DNA of 64,000 bases from JANNYA01 sp031422315 (GCA_031422315.1 JANOQN010000003.1:1-64000); one strand, 5' to 3'; shown: positions 42,802 to 52,368, counted from the first letter of the stretch. A program made the numbers and translations. The notes: a model not told the origin generated them from the sequence alone.

Positions 42802-45105
42802 TTACCTAATCAAAGCACGTTCTTCCGCTAATGCGAGCCTGCGCGAATGCGCCTCGGGCAGCACACTGGATTCTTGTTCGGCGAGCCTGAGTTCGTTGCC
42901 AATCTCAGCTTCGCGCCTGGCTGCACGCAGCGCTTGAATCAATAGCAAACGCGTTTTCCCGAAATCGGGTTCGACCGCGGTATCTAGGTGCTCAGGCAGT
43001 AGCGCATGCCGGTAGGTGGCAATGGCCTGCACGTGTCGATTTTGCCCTGCCAATGCCCGCCCAAGTTGGCGATGGTAGGCGTTTAAATACCGCAAGCCTT
43101 GTTTAACATCGGCGCAGCAGTGCTCAATCGCGCTTCGAATTTCAACTTCTGCTTGCTTACTATCGCCGCGCGCTAGCAGCAGTTCACTCTTGACATAGCG
43201 CCAACGGGCGAACTCAGCGTGATTGGGCGGCCAAAGTTTGGCACGCACAACTTGATCCGTTGCGAGCACTTCGGCGGCGGTGTCAAGCTGCCCGGCAGCT
43301 ATCAGCGTCTGCGCGTAATCCAGCGCTGCACCGCTGCTTGAGGGGTGCAACGCACCGTAGTTTTTATGAGCGGTAGTCATGCTCTGTTCGCGCAGCCTCA
43401 ATGACTCGGCACTAACCGCATCGTTCAAAAGATCTTCGACATCAGCCTTGTTAATGCGCAACACCGCCTCGTTTGGGGTATCAGTGCCCAAATGCGCTGG
43501 TATCTCCAAAATCGCGGCGCTGAATTCATCGATTGCAGGCTGCAATTGGCCAACTTGTAGCAACCTCGAAGCCAAAATATGGCGGGCGTTAAAGTAATGG
43601 GAATCACGCTTAAAACCAAAGTCTTGGTGATGTTTGATAGCAGAACGCGCTAAGGCAATCGCTCGCGTACGCTCTGCGCCTTCGTTTAATACAAACGCGA
43701 GATAGGCTTCACAGCGGGCCAGCTGCAGTGTATTGACATCGGTTTGCGACAGCACTTTGTAGGCCGCTTCCAAAAGCGGCCGGGCTTTGCTACGCTCGCG
43801 GCGCTGCAAATAAATCTCGCCGAAAACATATTGCAGCTCGGCACGCAGCTGCGGTTGATCACGCAATTGCATTTCAATTTTTTGTACGGCATCGGCTAGC
43901 GCGTCATCAATGCTAATGGTTTGCCCGCCACTCTTGCTGGGCTTTGCCCACTGCGTCATCTCGGTCACGAATTTTAATGCGGCACCGCTACGCTGTGACG
44001 CCGCTTGCGCAATGGCTGCGGATTCTGCCGCCACTTTTGCTGCTAGCTGCGCGGCTTGGTATTGCTGCCAAAAGCTTGCTGCCAGTAAAACAAGCGCGCA
44101 GGTTCCGATGACGCCAGAGATGGTGCCCAAAGGATGGCGCTTAAAAAAAAGCGCCCATCGATAGCGCCAGTTTCCATTGACCGCCTGCAAGGGCTGTGCA
44201 TCCAAATAGTTTTGTAAATCGCTCCGCAGTGCCAGCGCGCTAGCATAGCGCGCAGCGGCATCAAACGCAGTGGCGCACGCCAATATCGGCGTTATTGAGC
44301 GCAGTTTTTTGGGCACAGCAGCTAGATTCAGGCGCTGCGCGCGGTGTTGGGGCCAATCATCATTGCGCAGCATTGTAGTCAAGTGTTGATCGGCGGGCAG
44401 GTACTCGCTTGCGATGGCCTCAGGGCATAACAAATGCGCTAGCATCAGGCCCAGCTGATAGAAGTCCGAGCCTATGCCCACCGGCAAGCCTTGCCATTGC
44501 TCAGGGCTGGCAAAGCTCGGCGTAAACGCGCTGGTTTCAATGCCATCGCTTTGATTGATCAAGCTTGCGATACCAAAATCCAGCAGCTTAACGCGTCCGT
44601 TTTGATCCACCAAAACATTCGCTGGCTTGATGTCCCTGTGTACCAGCAACCTAGCATGCGCGGCGGCCAAGGCATCACACAGCGAGATAATCAACTGCAC
44701 GCGCTGGCGCACGCCTAAGGATTTCTGGTTCGCATAGTCATCGATGCTTTGGCCCTGCACTAGCTCCATCGCAAACCACAGCCCAGCATCGGTGCGGCCG
44801 CCGTCAATAAGGCGCGCAATGCCTGGGTGATCCAAGCTTGCCAAGATATTGCGCTCGCGCCGAAATAGCGTTTGTACAATGGTTTCTGTTGGCGGCGCCT
44901 GCAGCCATTTCAACGCGACGCGCTGTGAGATTTCCCCATCGCTGCGGGTTGCCAAATAGACAATCGCCATGCCACCGCGCGAAATTTCCGATTCGATGGT
45001 GAACGCGCCAATCTGATCGCCCGGCTTTAATTCGACGTCAGGCAACATTGATTTTGCCAATGCTCCGTCTAAAGCGCCGCCGGTTTTTAGATCAATAATC
45101 GCCAT
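42802..45105 (-). CDS. Transmembrane Ser/Thr kinase with C-terminal TPR region
   Basis: 767 residues. N-terminal Hanks kinase (about 33-300): GGMAIVYLA loop, Lys66, HRDIKPAN (156-163), DFG (176-178), all intact. One membrane helix (about 325-345, LGTISGVIGTCALVLLAASF) is followed by a coiled Ala-rich segment and TPR-like helical repeats to the end. This is the typical partner of PF07638-type ECF factors. Convergent with the sigma gene. TPRs outside the membrane could sense or scaffold; the kinase is cytoplasmic. Confidence 0.92.
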   Translation of the reverse strand: MAIIDLKTGGALDGALAKSMLPDVELKPGDQIGAFTIESEISRGGMAIVYLATRSDGEISQRVALKWLQAPPTETIVQTLFRRERNILASLDHPGIARLIDGGRTDAGLWFAMELVQGQSIDDYANQKSLGVRQRVQLIISLCDALAAAHARLLVHRDIKPANVLVDQNGRVKLLDFGIASLINQSDGIETSAFTPSFASPEQWQGLPVGIGSDFYQLGLMLAHLLCPEAIASEYLPADQHLTTMLRNDDWPQHRAQRLNLAAVPKKLRSITPILACATAFDAAARYASALALRSDLQNYLDAQPLQAVNGNWRYRWALFFKRHPLGTISGVIGTCALVLLAASFWQQYQAAQLAAKVAAESAAIAQAASQRSGAALKFVTEMTQWAKPSKSGGQTISIDDALADAVQKIEMQLRDQPQLRAELQYVFGEIYLQRRERSKARPLLEAAYKVLSQTDVNTLQLARCEAYLAFVLNEGAERTRAIALARSAIKHHQDFGFKRDSHYFNARHILASRLLQVGQLQPAIDEFSAAILEIPAHLGTDTPNEAVLRINKADVEDLLNDAVSAESLRLREQSMTTAHKNYGALHPSSSGAALDYAQTLIAAGQLDTAAEVLATDQVVRAKLWPPNHAEFARWRYVKSELLLARGDSKQAEVEIRSAIEHCCADVKQGLRYLNAYHRQLGRALAGQNRHVQAIATYRHALLPEHLDTAVEPDFGKTRLLLIQALRAARREAEIGNELRLAEQESSVLPEAHSRRLALAEERALIR

Positions 45106-45162
45106 TTAGACGAGCGCGATCCTGCGCGAAGGTAGGCGTGCTGTTTTGACGAATTCGTTGCG

Positions 45163-45187
45163 AACCCGCGTGGCATTGCGGGTTTTT
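45163..45187 (+). terminator. Terminator-like hairpin upstream of the lipoprotein gene
   Basis: AACCCGC (45163-45169) pairs with 45178-45184 across an 8-nt loop, followed by TTT. It lies upstream of the ECF-type promoter at 45238-45263, so it would block transcription entering from the left. Confidence 0.55.
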
Positions 45188-45237
45188 GGCAGCCATTGTT
45201 CAATCTGAAGCATCATATAGTGGCCTGAAGAATCATA

Positions 45238-45263
45238 TGGCGGTGTTGCGTCCGTTTTTTCGT
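45238..45263 (+). promoter_or_regulatory. ECF-type promoter site D (plus strand)
   Basis: TGGCGGT at 45238-45244, 16 nt, then CGT at 45261-45263, preceded by a T-run. It is one of seven sites with identical spacing. It lies about 175 nt before the lipoprotein start at 45437. A 12-codon frame with GTG at 45298 behind AGGAG (45286-45290) could encode a leader peptide in the 5' transcript. Confidence 0.75.
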
Positions 45264-45436
45264 GGTGCTACTTGCGAGTATAACTAGGAGTTATCGTGTG
45301 GTGTTTTGTGTGAACGAAGTTAGGCATGAAGCTTAAAATGTGGAGATTCCCCGTTTTTCAAAAGTTTTTGAGCAAAGCCCATCGATGCACAATAAGCCAG
45401 CCCAGGAAATCAGCCGAGCAATGCCCGGGGGCTAGT

Positions 45437-46186
45437 ATGTACATTTCAACCCTTAAAAAGGGCCTCGTGGCCCCGTTGATTGCAATGACAGCTTGCATCT
45501 TGCTTGCCTGCAACCCACGCGAAGATCGCAGCCATTTTCTGCGCGCAATCAAGGAAGTTGTCGAACTACGAACGGATGAAAGTCAGCGTTTCAATGCGCT
45601 GCCGGACGGCACCCTGGTGGCGATCCATGGCTTTGCCCAAGGCGCTCAATTGCTCACAGATGGCGAAGCTGGCATCAGTGGTGTAGGCTATTTTCTAGAG
45701 CGCAAACACGACGTGTTGCAAAAGTCATTCGGCGAAAAAGTGACAGGTAGCGGGCGAAATCAAGTCCGCAGCTATGTGGTAAAGAATCAGTTGACGCCGA
45801 TCTACGATGGTGAATTTCCAAGCCTTCGTTGGCCGAAGCAACAGGTCTCGATGTTTAGGTTTGGGCCCATTGTTCCAATGCCGCGCACGCCAGGAATATC
45901 CGTACCTGTGTTTCCTAACTCAGCGGCGCAGGCGAAACTATACGCACTCGGTTTTCGCAATGGACCCAACCGTTGCTTGGTTAAACTTGGCGACGATGGG
46001 CAGGTAACCGAGCGCATTTGCTGGCACTTGCAGCAGGCCCAAGAGCAGACCTATTACGGTGCCAAGCAGGGCCGCAGTTTAGTCGATTGGAAAACCGATT
46101 CCGGCACAATCGTGCGTAGGCTGGAACAGCAGCGCATAGACCCGAAAATAGTTTGGCAAAAAGCCTTCGCAGCTCCCGCTGAGTAG
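45437..46186 (+). CDS. Lipoprotein of unknown function
   Basis: 249 residues with a lipobox ILLAC ending at Cys25, so lipid-anchored in the periplasm. Not recognised. Visible features: a GYFLERKHDVLQKSFGEKVTG segment, a Pro-rich stretch around 150-165, and two Cys (NRCLVKL, RICWHL) that could pair. ATG 45437 is chosen for the lipobox and a GGGGG ribosome site; an in-frame ATG 45326 would spoil the signal peptide. Probably driven by promoter site D. Confidence 0.75.
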   Translation: MYISTLKKGLVAPLIAMTACILLACNPREDRSHFLRAIKEVVELRTDESQRFNALPDGTLVAIHGFAQGAQLLTDGEAGISGVGYFLERKHDVLQKSFGEKVTGSGRNQVRSYVVKNQLTPIYDGEFPSLRWPKQQVSMFRFGPIVPMPRTPGISVPVFPNSAAQAKLYALGFRNGPNRCLVKLGDDGQVTERICWHLQQAQEQTYYGAKQGRSLVDWKTDSGTIVRRLEQQRIDPKIVWQKAFAAPAE

Positions 46187-46296
46187 TGGAACGGTGTTGC
46201 CAGATTGCAGCCAACTGGCCCACTATTAATCCAAACGGGTTTAAAACCCCACGCAGAGCTCGGTAAAAAACAATATAGATCGACCACAATGACGCC

Positions 46297-46590
46297 TCAA
46301 AACCAAACGCCTACAAGGCTAATCGCTACGGTTTTACTAGACCTAATTCGTACTTTGTAGAACGTATTCCAATAGCCCCGATTGAATACCATGCCGTTCT
46401 GCAATGGCCCGAGCAGGGGTTTTCCAGGAAACATCCATGATGATTTGACTTGTTCGAACTCACCCAACAATTGCGTCGCCTCAGCGGCCGCGTGCATTGT
46501 CCATGACATCGGTAATTGCGCAAAGCGCGTGTGAATGATGGTGGTCCATTCGCACGCGTTACACGTCAGGGTTTTATGCGTTTCAAACAT
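46297..46590 (-). CDS. Small protein of unknown function
   Basis: 97 residues. CNAC near the N-terminus is the only notable motif; there is no signal peptide. A good ribosome site, AGGAAA, ends 5 nt before the ATG at 46590, which is the main support. It converges with the lipoprotein gene. It could be spurious. Confidence 0.45.
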   Translation of the reverse strand: MFETHKTLTCNACEWTTIIHTRFAQLPMSWTMHAAAEATQLLGEFEQVKSSWMFPGKPLLGPLQNGMVFNRGYWNTFYKVRIRSSKTVAISLVGVWF

Positions 46591-46737
46591 AACTATTTCC
46601 TATCTTAAGCACTTAGCATCAAATGGCAGCTTGGAACCTGCGGTTGCGAGCCCAAGACGCCCGGAAGTGCGGCGCAAAAATACAGCGAGAAATTCTAGCG
46701 CAAAAGTTCATCTCGATTCTTATCCGCGATTGCGGAT

Positions 46738-49548
46738 TTACTCGAAGCCATTTTTAAACAGTTGATCGCTGTCGTTATCGGCAATCGTGATGGTCACTAG
46801 GCTGTTATTGCCCAGCGTCGCCCCGCCACTCGGAACTAGCTGTACCTGGAATGCTTCCGCTGACTCCGGCAGCGCGTCGTCAGTAATGCTGACCCGCAAG
46901 TTCTGCACGCCGTTAATTGTGTCTTCCCAAACCACACGGCCTTCAACCACTGCGAAATCGTTAGTCTGAGCTGTGGTCGGCGTGAACGCGGCACTGGCTT
47001 CTACCCGTGCTTCGCTACCTAATAATCTTCGCACCGGGATATCAATGGTTCCTGCCGATTCCGACACGGTGAGCGTCGCCCCCGGGAATGACAAATTTCC
47101 GGTTTCCAGGTTCAGTTTTTGCACGTCAAAGCGCGCATTGCGATCTGCATCGCTCAAGGGCTGCGTGGTGTTGAGCAAGGCGGTACTGGCTGAGGTGACA
47201 AGTACTTTGGAGATTTGCGTTACGCCAAAAAGCGCATCTGACGTGCGCGAAAGCTCGCGTAGCGGGCTACTTGATTCCAGATCATACCGATAGGCGATGG
47301 TAATATCGCCCTGCTGCCCGACAAAGCCAAAGTAGCGCGAATCACGCGCGAACTTTGCTGTGCCTTCCAATGGAACGACGTCCATGGGCAGTATGATTTT
47401 GCGGCGGGTCAACAGCACGCGATCATAGAGATAGAGCTCGTCGTCGATTACCGAGTTATCGACATGAAAAAGTACCATACGCCCGTCGCTGCTGATGCTG
47501 GGGCTGTTGGCCTCTTCTTGCAGCTGCACGCCTTTAAAATCAGCGCTGACGCGAATGGTTGTGGCACTGCTGCGCTGATACAAAAACACATCGCTCGCCC
47601 CATTGGTGTCGCCGGAAACTAGATTGGTGGCATCTGAAGAAAATGCGATGAAGGTGCCGTTTTCATCCATGCTGAGCTCATTCGTGTCGCTATCGGCCTG
47701 CACGCCCGTTGAGCTGACGCTTATCCGCGTAATCGGCACGCCGGTTGAGCGCCACAAAAACGCGTCGGTTTTGCTATTGCTATCGCCAGCTACAATATTG
47801 CTGGCGGTCGAAAGAAACACCACATCAAAACCGCCACTTCCGCTAACTTTTGCCTCAGAAACTCCGCCCGCGGCATTGCCGTCCAAACCCTGGCTAATCA
47901 GCCCAAGCGTGCCTGCACCAGCGCCATCCGTTTGCAGGCGATAGGCATCGAATGAGGCATTGGTATCATTCGCCGCCAAGTTGTTGGCGTTAGTTTCGAT
48001 CGCTGCGAATACGCAGGCTTCTGAACACGAAGAGGAGCGCGTCGTTTGATCTGGCAGCGCGCCGGCTGCGTTGCGCGCCAGCACCTTGGACTGCCCGGTG
48101 CTGGGCACGATTTCGGTAACGTAAAACGATCGCACCGCGAGGTTGAACTCCGCAAAACTCTGCGCATCCAGATCGCGGCCGCCGCTGACGTTAATGCGCG
48201 CGGCGTCCAGCCCTGAATCGCTCAGGAACACGTCTTGCGCGCTAAACGCACTGGGTATCACGCTGCCCGCAATGGATTGGCGAACGAAACTGTTAGTTAC
48301 CAAATCGGTGCGATACACGTCGTTAAGCTGGTTCGTGTCATCAGCCTGCAGCGCGCTACTGGTCGAAAAGCAGGCACTTTGCCCATCGCTGCTGCTAGCG
48401 TGAGCCCCAGGCACCGCCGCGTTATTGCTGGCTAGCACGACCGTGGTGCCTGACATATCACGCCGATACAGCTGGCTCGGGTTGGTCGGCGCGGGCGTTA
48501 CCAGATCAGTCGCGTTGCTGCGAAACCAAACGTAGCGGCCATTTTCAGAGATGGACGAATCAAAGCTTGAATTGTTGGCATCAGGGCCCGTAGCGGTGCT
48601 TACGCTGACCCGCTGGGTAACGCGCGAGCTCAAGTTGTGTCGGTAAACGTCCCTAAAACCATTGCCGTCGGGCGTGCTGCTGTCCAGATTGCTCGCTGTG
48701 GTTTCAAACGAAACAAAATTACCATTGGCGGCGAGGTAGGAATTAAACGAAGTGTCATTGCCGCCTACGCCCGCGTTGTCTTGCGAGGCGCGCAGCACAG
48801 TTGCGTTCGTCATATTTTTAACAAACACATCAATGACGCTGGTATCAGCGAGGCTTAAGTTTGTCGCCGCGCTTTCAAACGCTATGAGATTGCCAGTGTC
48901 GTCAATGCTAGGCGCGGTGCTGGCACGATTAGCGATCCCACTGAAAGGGTCTGCTGACACCAGCGCAATTGCGCCGGTTTGGCTGTCATAGCGATAGACA
49001 TCGGTGTTCGTGTTGGAATCTGCGGCGACTAAATTTGCAGCCTCGGTGTCAAACGTGACGTAGCGCCCGTTGCCAGAAATAGCTAGCGTTAGCACCGGTA
49101 CTGGGGTGCCCGCTAGATCGAACGACGCCCGCTTGAATATGCCGGTTTGGCGATCCAGCCAAAAAGCGGTGTTGCTGACCGCACTTGCATCCCCGAGCAA
49201 GTCATCGTCACTGCGAAATGCGACAAAGCGACCGGTGCTGCTGAGTGATGATTTTCCAGAGAAGCCGCGCACATCGCCGCCCGCTGCGCGCCGAGAAATT
49301 TTTTGCGTAGCCGCACCGGTGCGTACAAACACATCCGGCAAGCCATTGCGATCATTCGCCACTAGCTGCGTGGCGTCGGTTTCGAAGCCAACAATAGAGC
49401 CGTCACCGGAGATCGAACAGCTAAAAACACCGCGATTGGCCTGGGTGCCCCAGATTTGCGGATCTTCAACGCCGCTAATGGGCTCAAACGTGGCGGCAAA
49501 GCTGCTGCTGGCAATTAGCAGTGCGAGGGATGGGTAAAGCTTTAGCAT
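46738..49548 (-). CDS. Secreted beta-propeller protein with Calx-beta domain and GFE tail
   Basis: 936 residues with a signal peptide (about 1-17, SFA-AT). Many repeats of the form DGS..GFETDATQLVANDRNG.PDVFVR, of about 50 residues each, resemble TolB/WD40-like PD40 propeller blades and fill residues 25-790. A Calx-beta domain (about 800-925, VSESAGT...SITDD.LPESAEAF.V.L) follows. It ends DQLFKNGFE, like the GFE C-termini of secreted Lysobacterales proteins. The ATG at 49548 follows GGAGT (49554-49558). Role unknown; probably adhesion or matrix. Confidence 0.8.
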   Translation of the reverse strand: MLKLYPSLALLIASSSFAATFEPISGVEDPQIWGTQANRGVFSCSISGDGSIVGFETDATQLVANDRNGLPDVFVRTGAATQKISRRAAGGDVRGFSGKSSLSSTGRFVAFRSDDDLLGDASAVSNTAFWLDRQTGIFKRASFDLAGTPVPVLTLAISGNGRYVTFDTEAANLVAADSNTNTDVYRYDSQTGAIALVSADPFSGIANRASTAPSIDDTGNLIAFESAATNLSLADTSVIDVFVKNMTNATVLRASQDNAGVGGNDTSFNSYLAANGNFVSFETTASNLDSSTPDGNGFRDVYRHNLSSRVTQRVSVSTATGPDANNSSFDSSISENGRYVWFRSNATDLVTPAPTNPSQLYRRDMSGTTVVLASNNAAVPGAHASSSDGQSACFSTSSALQADDTNQLNDVYRTDLVTNSFVRQSIAGSVIPSAFSAQDVFLSDSGLDAARINVSGGRDLDAQSFAEFNLAVRSFYVTEIVPSTGQSKVLARNAAGALPDQTTRSSSCSEACVFAAIETNANNLAANDTNASFDAYRLQTDGAGAGTLGLISQGLDGNAAGGVSEAKVSGSGGFDVVFLSTASNIVAGDSNSKTDAFLWRSTGVPITRISVSSTGVQADSDTNELSMDENGTFIAFSSDATNLVSGDTNGASDVFLYQRSSATTIRVSADFKGVQLQEEANSPSISSDGRMVLFHVDNSVIDDELYLYDRVLLTRRKIILPMDVVPLEGTAKFARDSRYFGFVGQQGDITIAYRYDLESSSPLRELSRTSDALFGVTQISKVLVTSASTALLNTTQPLSDADRNARFDVQKLNLETGNLSFPGATLTVSESAGTIDIPVRRLLGSEARVEASAAFTPTTAQTNDFAVVEGRVVWEDTINGVQNLRVSITDDALPESAEAFQVQLVPSGGATLGNNSLVTITIADNDSDQLFKNGFE

Positions 49549-49628
49549 AAAGACTCCAATGACGTTTGGATGAGAGATGAGATGGTGAGGCAATGCCATT
49601 AACATAAGAAATCGAAGCATAAAAAATT

Positions 49629-49751
49629 CGTCATCGCGAGGAGCGTAGCGACGTGGCGATCTCCGCTGCCTCAAGTTCTAAAAGAAGAAAAAATCGGTTT
49701 TGCTTCTAAACGTAGAGGCGCGGAGATTGCTTCGCTGCGCTCGCAATGACG
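49629..49751. repeat. MITE-like 123-bp element with inverted ends
   Basis: The ends CGTCATCGCGAG (49629-49640) and CTCGCAATGACG (49740-49751) are imperfect inverted repeats that extend inward to GATCTCC/GGAGATT. No coding content. It is of the type of dispersed CGTCATTGCGAG repeats seen in many bacteria. It sits between the propeller and pectin-acetylesterase-like genes. Confidence 0.8.
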
Positions 49752-49771
49752 AGCGCTGGCTTTTCAACTAA

Positions 49772-51343
49772 CTAGAAGCAAACGCCCGCGCCGCCCGCCG
49801 GTCCAATTCCTGGCGTGGCATATGCGGTTATGGTGCTAGCCGCACCGGGTGCGGTGGCTAGCCACGTGGTAAGCGCGGTGGCTAGATTAGTCGGCACGCC
49901 GGCGACCGGCAGCAGCTGATTGAAGAATCCATCGTTTGAAAGCGTGACATGAGCCTGGCAGCGCGGCGCGAAAATCCCTGATGGAATCCACTGCGCATCA
50001 CCTATGATCAAGCTGCGCTCCGTTGGATAGCGATTCGAGGTAAATTCGCGGTACATGCTGATTTCTTGCAAGTTCGCCAGCGAACCCGTCGATAGCTCCC
50101 ACGCGGCAGTGCCGACTGGATAACTGACCGCGCCTGCCACTGGAGGGACGGGGTGCGGAAAGAACCTGCTCAATATTTTTGGATACGCCACACTATCCAA
50201 AAGGTCTTGATGAAAAAAGAAACTGGTCGTAATGTGGTGGCGCTGTAGATGCATATGATCGGCGCAGCGAGAACGCAATTCCGCGTTTAAGTCAAAGCAG
50301 GTCTCATCCGTGCGCGCGTCCCAGTAGGTAGTCATCATGCTCCACTCTGAGTCCATATCAGCCTGATAGCTGACGAACTTGGCCAGCGCCAGCGAGTAGG
50401 GCAGCTCGTTGCGCAGCGGCCCAGAGCCTGCATCAAATACACCACGCACAACGGTGTTGGCATTTACTGCGGTTTGCCCAGCACGAAAAAAATCTAGCGT
50501 GTCTTGTGCGCCCTGTGAACCTGCGGAGGAGCCGGTCAGTAGAATATTGGTCGCGCTGTTTAAGGTTGGCATGGTCTGACAAGCAGCACCAGGGCCTGCC
50601 GCGCAGGCGGTAAATCCTGCGCGCAAGTCGGCAATCAATCCATCAAAAATATCGGCTCCGCGAAATTGCAGATTGAATGCAACCGCCGCGCCAGCGCGAC
50701 TAATGCCTGAGTTATTCGTTAGCGGATTTCGACCTATGTGGTTGTCCCTGCTGCAATAGTTTAAGAACACTTTATTCCAGCCCGCGAAGGGGTTTGCGGC
50801 CACGTTCGAGAACATGCCGCCGCGTGAAACGCGCGCGGGCGCAACATAAAAAGGTAAACCGCCAATGGTTGCAGCTTCCCATCCGCTCGGTGGGCTAAAA
50901 GCTGCAACGCCCAGGCCGCGCGAAGCATTCCAAGTAATGCGGGAAATTTGCGTACTCATTAGCTGAATGCCGCCACCCAAACCTTGCCAACGATCCAAAC
51001 ATTCCTGCGCATTCTTGCAGCTGCCACCACCTTCCATGGCGATAACCCAGTCATTGACGTTGGCGGCATTCGTGGCGGTTTGTACGTAGGCAACCGCGGG
51101 TGAGCCGTCATTGCAAAGCGCAATAGATGAGTTAATGATGTGGCGATAGAGCGCGGTGCCCGAGCCGCTGGTGGCATTCCCTGCAGGAATCAGGGTGATG
51201 GGCTGCGCGGACGCCAAGCTTGGTGCCAAGATGGCCGTGGTGCCTGCAAACAGCATTGTCGCTAGCAGCAGACGCGTTGTATTTCTTGGTTGTGCGCGCG
51301 CTTGTTTAAGCGCGTGGGTTGGGTCGAACATGGTGTGTTTCAT
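49772..51343 (-). CDS. Secreted pectin-acetylesterase/Notum-family hydrolase
   Basis: 523 residues. A long signal peptide (about 1-47, ASA-QP) is followed by an alpha/beta-hydrolase domain. Seen: WVIAMEGGGSCKNAQEC (oxyanion region), NYCSRDNHIGRN, the nucleophile elbow LLTGSSAGSQGAQ, and a late HVTLSNDGFF segment with the likely catalytic His. This matches the pectinacetylesterase family. The ATG at 51343 follows GGAG (51354-51357) and a candidate ECF promoter 33 nt upstream, giving a short leader. Substrate not certain. Confidence 0.82.
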   Translation of the reverse strand: MKHTMFDPTHALKQARAQPRNTTRLLLATMLFAGTTAILAPSLASAQPITLIPAGNATSGSGTALYRHIINSSIALCNDGSPAVAYVQTATNAANVNDWVIAMEGGGSCKNAQECLDRWQGLGGGIQLMSTQISRITWNASRGLGVAAFSPPSGWEAATIGGLPFYVAPARVSRGGMFSNVAANPFAGWNKVFLNYCSRDNHIGRNPLTNNSGISRAGAAVAFNLQFRGADIFDGLIADLRAGFTACAAGPGAACQTMPTLNSATNILLTGSSAGSQGAQDTLDFFRAGQTAVNANTVVRGVFDAGSGPLRNELPYSLALAKFVSYQADMDSEWSMMTTYWDARTDETCFDLNAELRSRCADHMHLQRHHITTSFFFHQDLLDSVAYPKILSRFFPHPVPPVAGAVSYPVGTAAWELSTGSLANLQEISMYREFTSNRYPTERSLIIGDAQWIPSGIFAPRCQAHVTLSNDGFFNQLLPVAGVPTNLATALTTWLATAPGAASTITAYATPGIGPAGGAGVCF

Positions 51344-51375
51344 CTGATTACTCCGTTGGGGTGGTAACTCAGATG

Positions 51376-51401
51376 ACGAAATTATCGGGCACGTACCGCC
51401 A
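51376..51401 (-). promoter_or_regulatory. ECF-type promoter site A-minus
   Basis: Read on the minus strand: TGGCGGT (51401-51395), 16 nt, CGT (51378-51376). The expected start would be near 51368, about 25 nt before the ATG of the pectin-acetylesterase-like gene, an ideal distance. It is back to back with site A-plus. Confidence 0.8.
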
Positions 51402-51465
51402 AATCTTTACACAAAATTTAGGGTGGGTAATGTGAGTAGCGCGTCACGTATTTGCACCATCTTTT

Positions 51466-51491
51466 TGGCGGTACAGCAGCAGATTTATCGT
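51466..51491 (+). promoter_or_regulatory. ECF-type promoter site A-plus
   Basis: TGGCGGT (51466-51472), 16 nt, CGT (51489-51491). It drives only a truncated gene copy (51505-51629). Flanking bases resemble site B-plus, showing that promoter and gene were duplicated together. Confidence 0.75.
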
Positions 51492-51504
51492 AGGCGGAGC
51501 GCAA

Positions 51505-51629
51505 CCGAGCGTATTTACCAAAAAAAAGGTAGCGGCTTTTTGGTGGCGCCCATGTTGCTGCATGTGCGCCAAAAGGGCGTGCAAACCGTGATGCAGGCCT
51601 GGATCAGCGCCAATATTGTGGGTCAATGA
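51505..51629 (+). pseudogene. Truncated duplicate of the 119-residue protein gene
   Basis: The frame encodes ATERIYQKKGSGFLVAPM..., closely matching residues 33-75 of the product of 52418-52777 (TERHYQKGTGFLVAPM...). It stops soon after WISAN with GQ and a stop. The first 32 codons and the last third of the gene are missing. The upstream region up to the promoter is also shared. It is a broken paralogous copy. Confidence 0.8.
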
Positions 51630-51635
51630 ACCTTG

Positions 51636-52145
51636 CTACTTCGTAGTCTCGCCGCGCAGGTTTTCAATCACCTTTTCCATTGAAGCGCGTCTTAACTGCA
51701 CAAGCCCGGTAAAGCCAGCGCTGATTGGCACGAGGGTCATGATCAGGAACAATATGATTTGTGATGGTTGCGGTCCTTCACCGGTGGCCCAACCGATCAA
51801 TCCGCCGAGCAATAGAACTCCACCAAAGACGATTAATGCAATGCTCCAAAGCAATCCCAGTGCAGGAATCTTGTGCCAAACGGTGCGCAGTATTGAATGC
51901 CAAGCGCGCTGCTGCGGCGAGTTTGGCGTAATCGAAAGGGGATCAAGCGTTTGAGCAGCGGGGGAATTAACCATCAAGCGGTTGCCAAATCCAATGAGCA
52001 TTGCCGCCATTAGCAAGCTTCCGGGCACAATTACCAATGCAATTGCCCAGGATTCTTTGCCACTCAACAAACCTGGCAGCAAAACCAAGGCACTCAACGC
52101 AAAGCACACGCCCAGCAAACGAATCAATAGCCCTATCCATTTCAT
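51636..52145 (-). CDS. Four-helix membrane protein of unknown function
   Basis: 169 residues with helices near 5-25, 33-55, 95-118 and 128-150, and a short charged tail. No recognised domain. AAAGG precedes the ATG at 52145 by about 9 nt. Site B-minus lies about 70 nt upstream. Its 3' end abuts the truncated duplicate (7 nt). Confidence 0.7.
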   Translation of the reverse strand: MKWIGLLIRLLGVCFALSALVLLPGLLSGKESWAIALVIVPGSLLMAAMLIGFGNRLMVNSPAAQTLDPLSITPNSPQQRAWHSILRTVWHKIPALGLLWSIALIVFGGVLLLGGLIGWATGEGPQPSQIILFLIMTLVPISAGFTGLVQLRRASMEKVIENLRGETTK

Positions 52146-52212
52146 GGTTGATTGCCTTTAAGTCTTTTTGAGACGCGTGCCAACTTATGGCAATTGGCGG
52201 GTAACTACAAAC

Positions 52213-52238
52213 ACGAAACGACAAGTAACACACCGCCA
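52213..52238 (-). promoter_or_regulatory. ECF-type promoter site B-minus
   Basis: Minus strand: TGGCGGT (52238-52232), 16 nt, CGT (52215-52213). It faces the four-helix membrane protein gene, with about 70 nt to the ATG. Confidence 0.8.
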
Positions 52239-52297
52239 ATTTTTTTGCCCCAAATTTAGGGTGCGTTTTTGTTATGCGAATAAACCGAGCGATCACT

Positions 52298-52323
52298 TGG
52301 CGGTGTTTCAGCAGATTTTTCGT
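52298..52323 (+). promoter_or_regulatory. ECF-type promoter site B-plus
   Basis: TGGCGGT (52298-52304), 16 nt, CGT (52321-52323), with a TTTTT run before the CGT. The two -35 elements of region B are 61 nt apart, as in region C. It leads into the 52418 and 52808 genes. Confidence 0.8.
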
Positions 52324-52368
52324 GTCAGTGCTCGACATGCGCAATCTTTCATTTTGTCTCCTGCAGTT

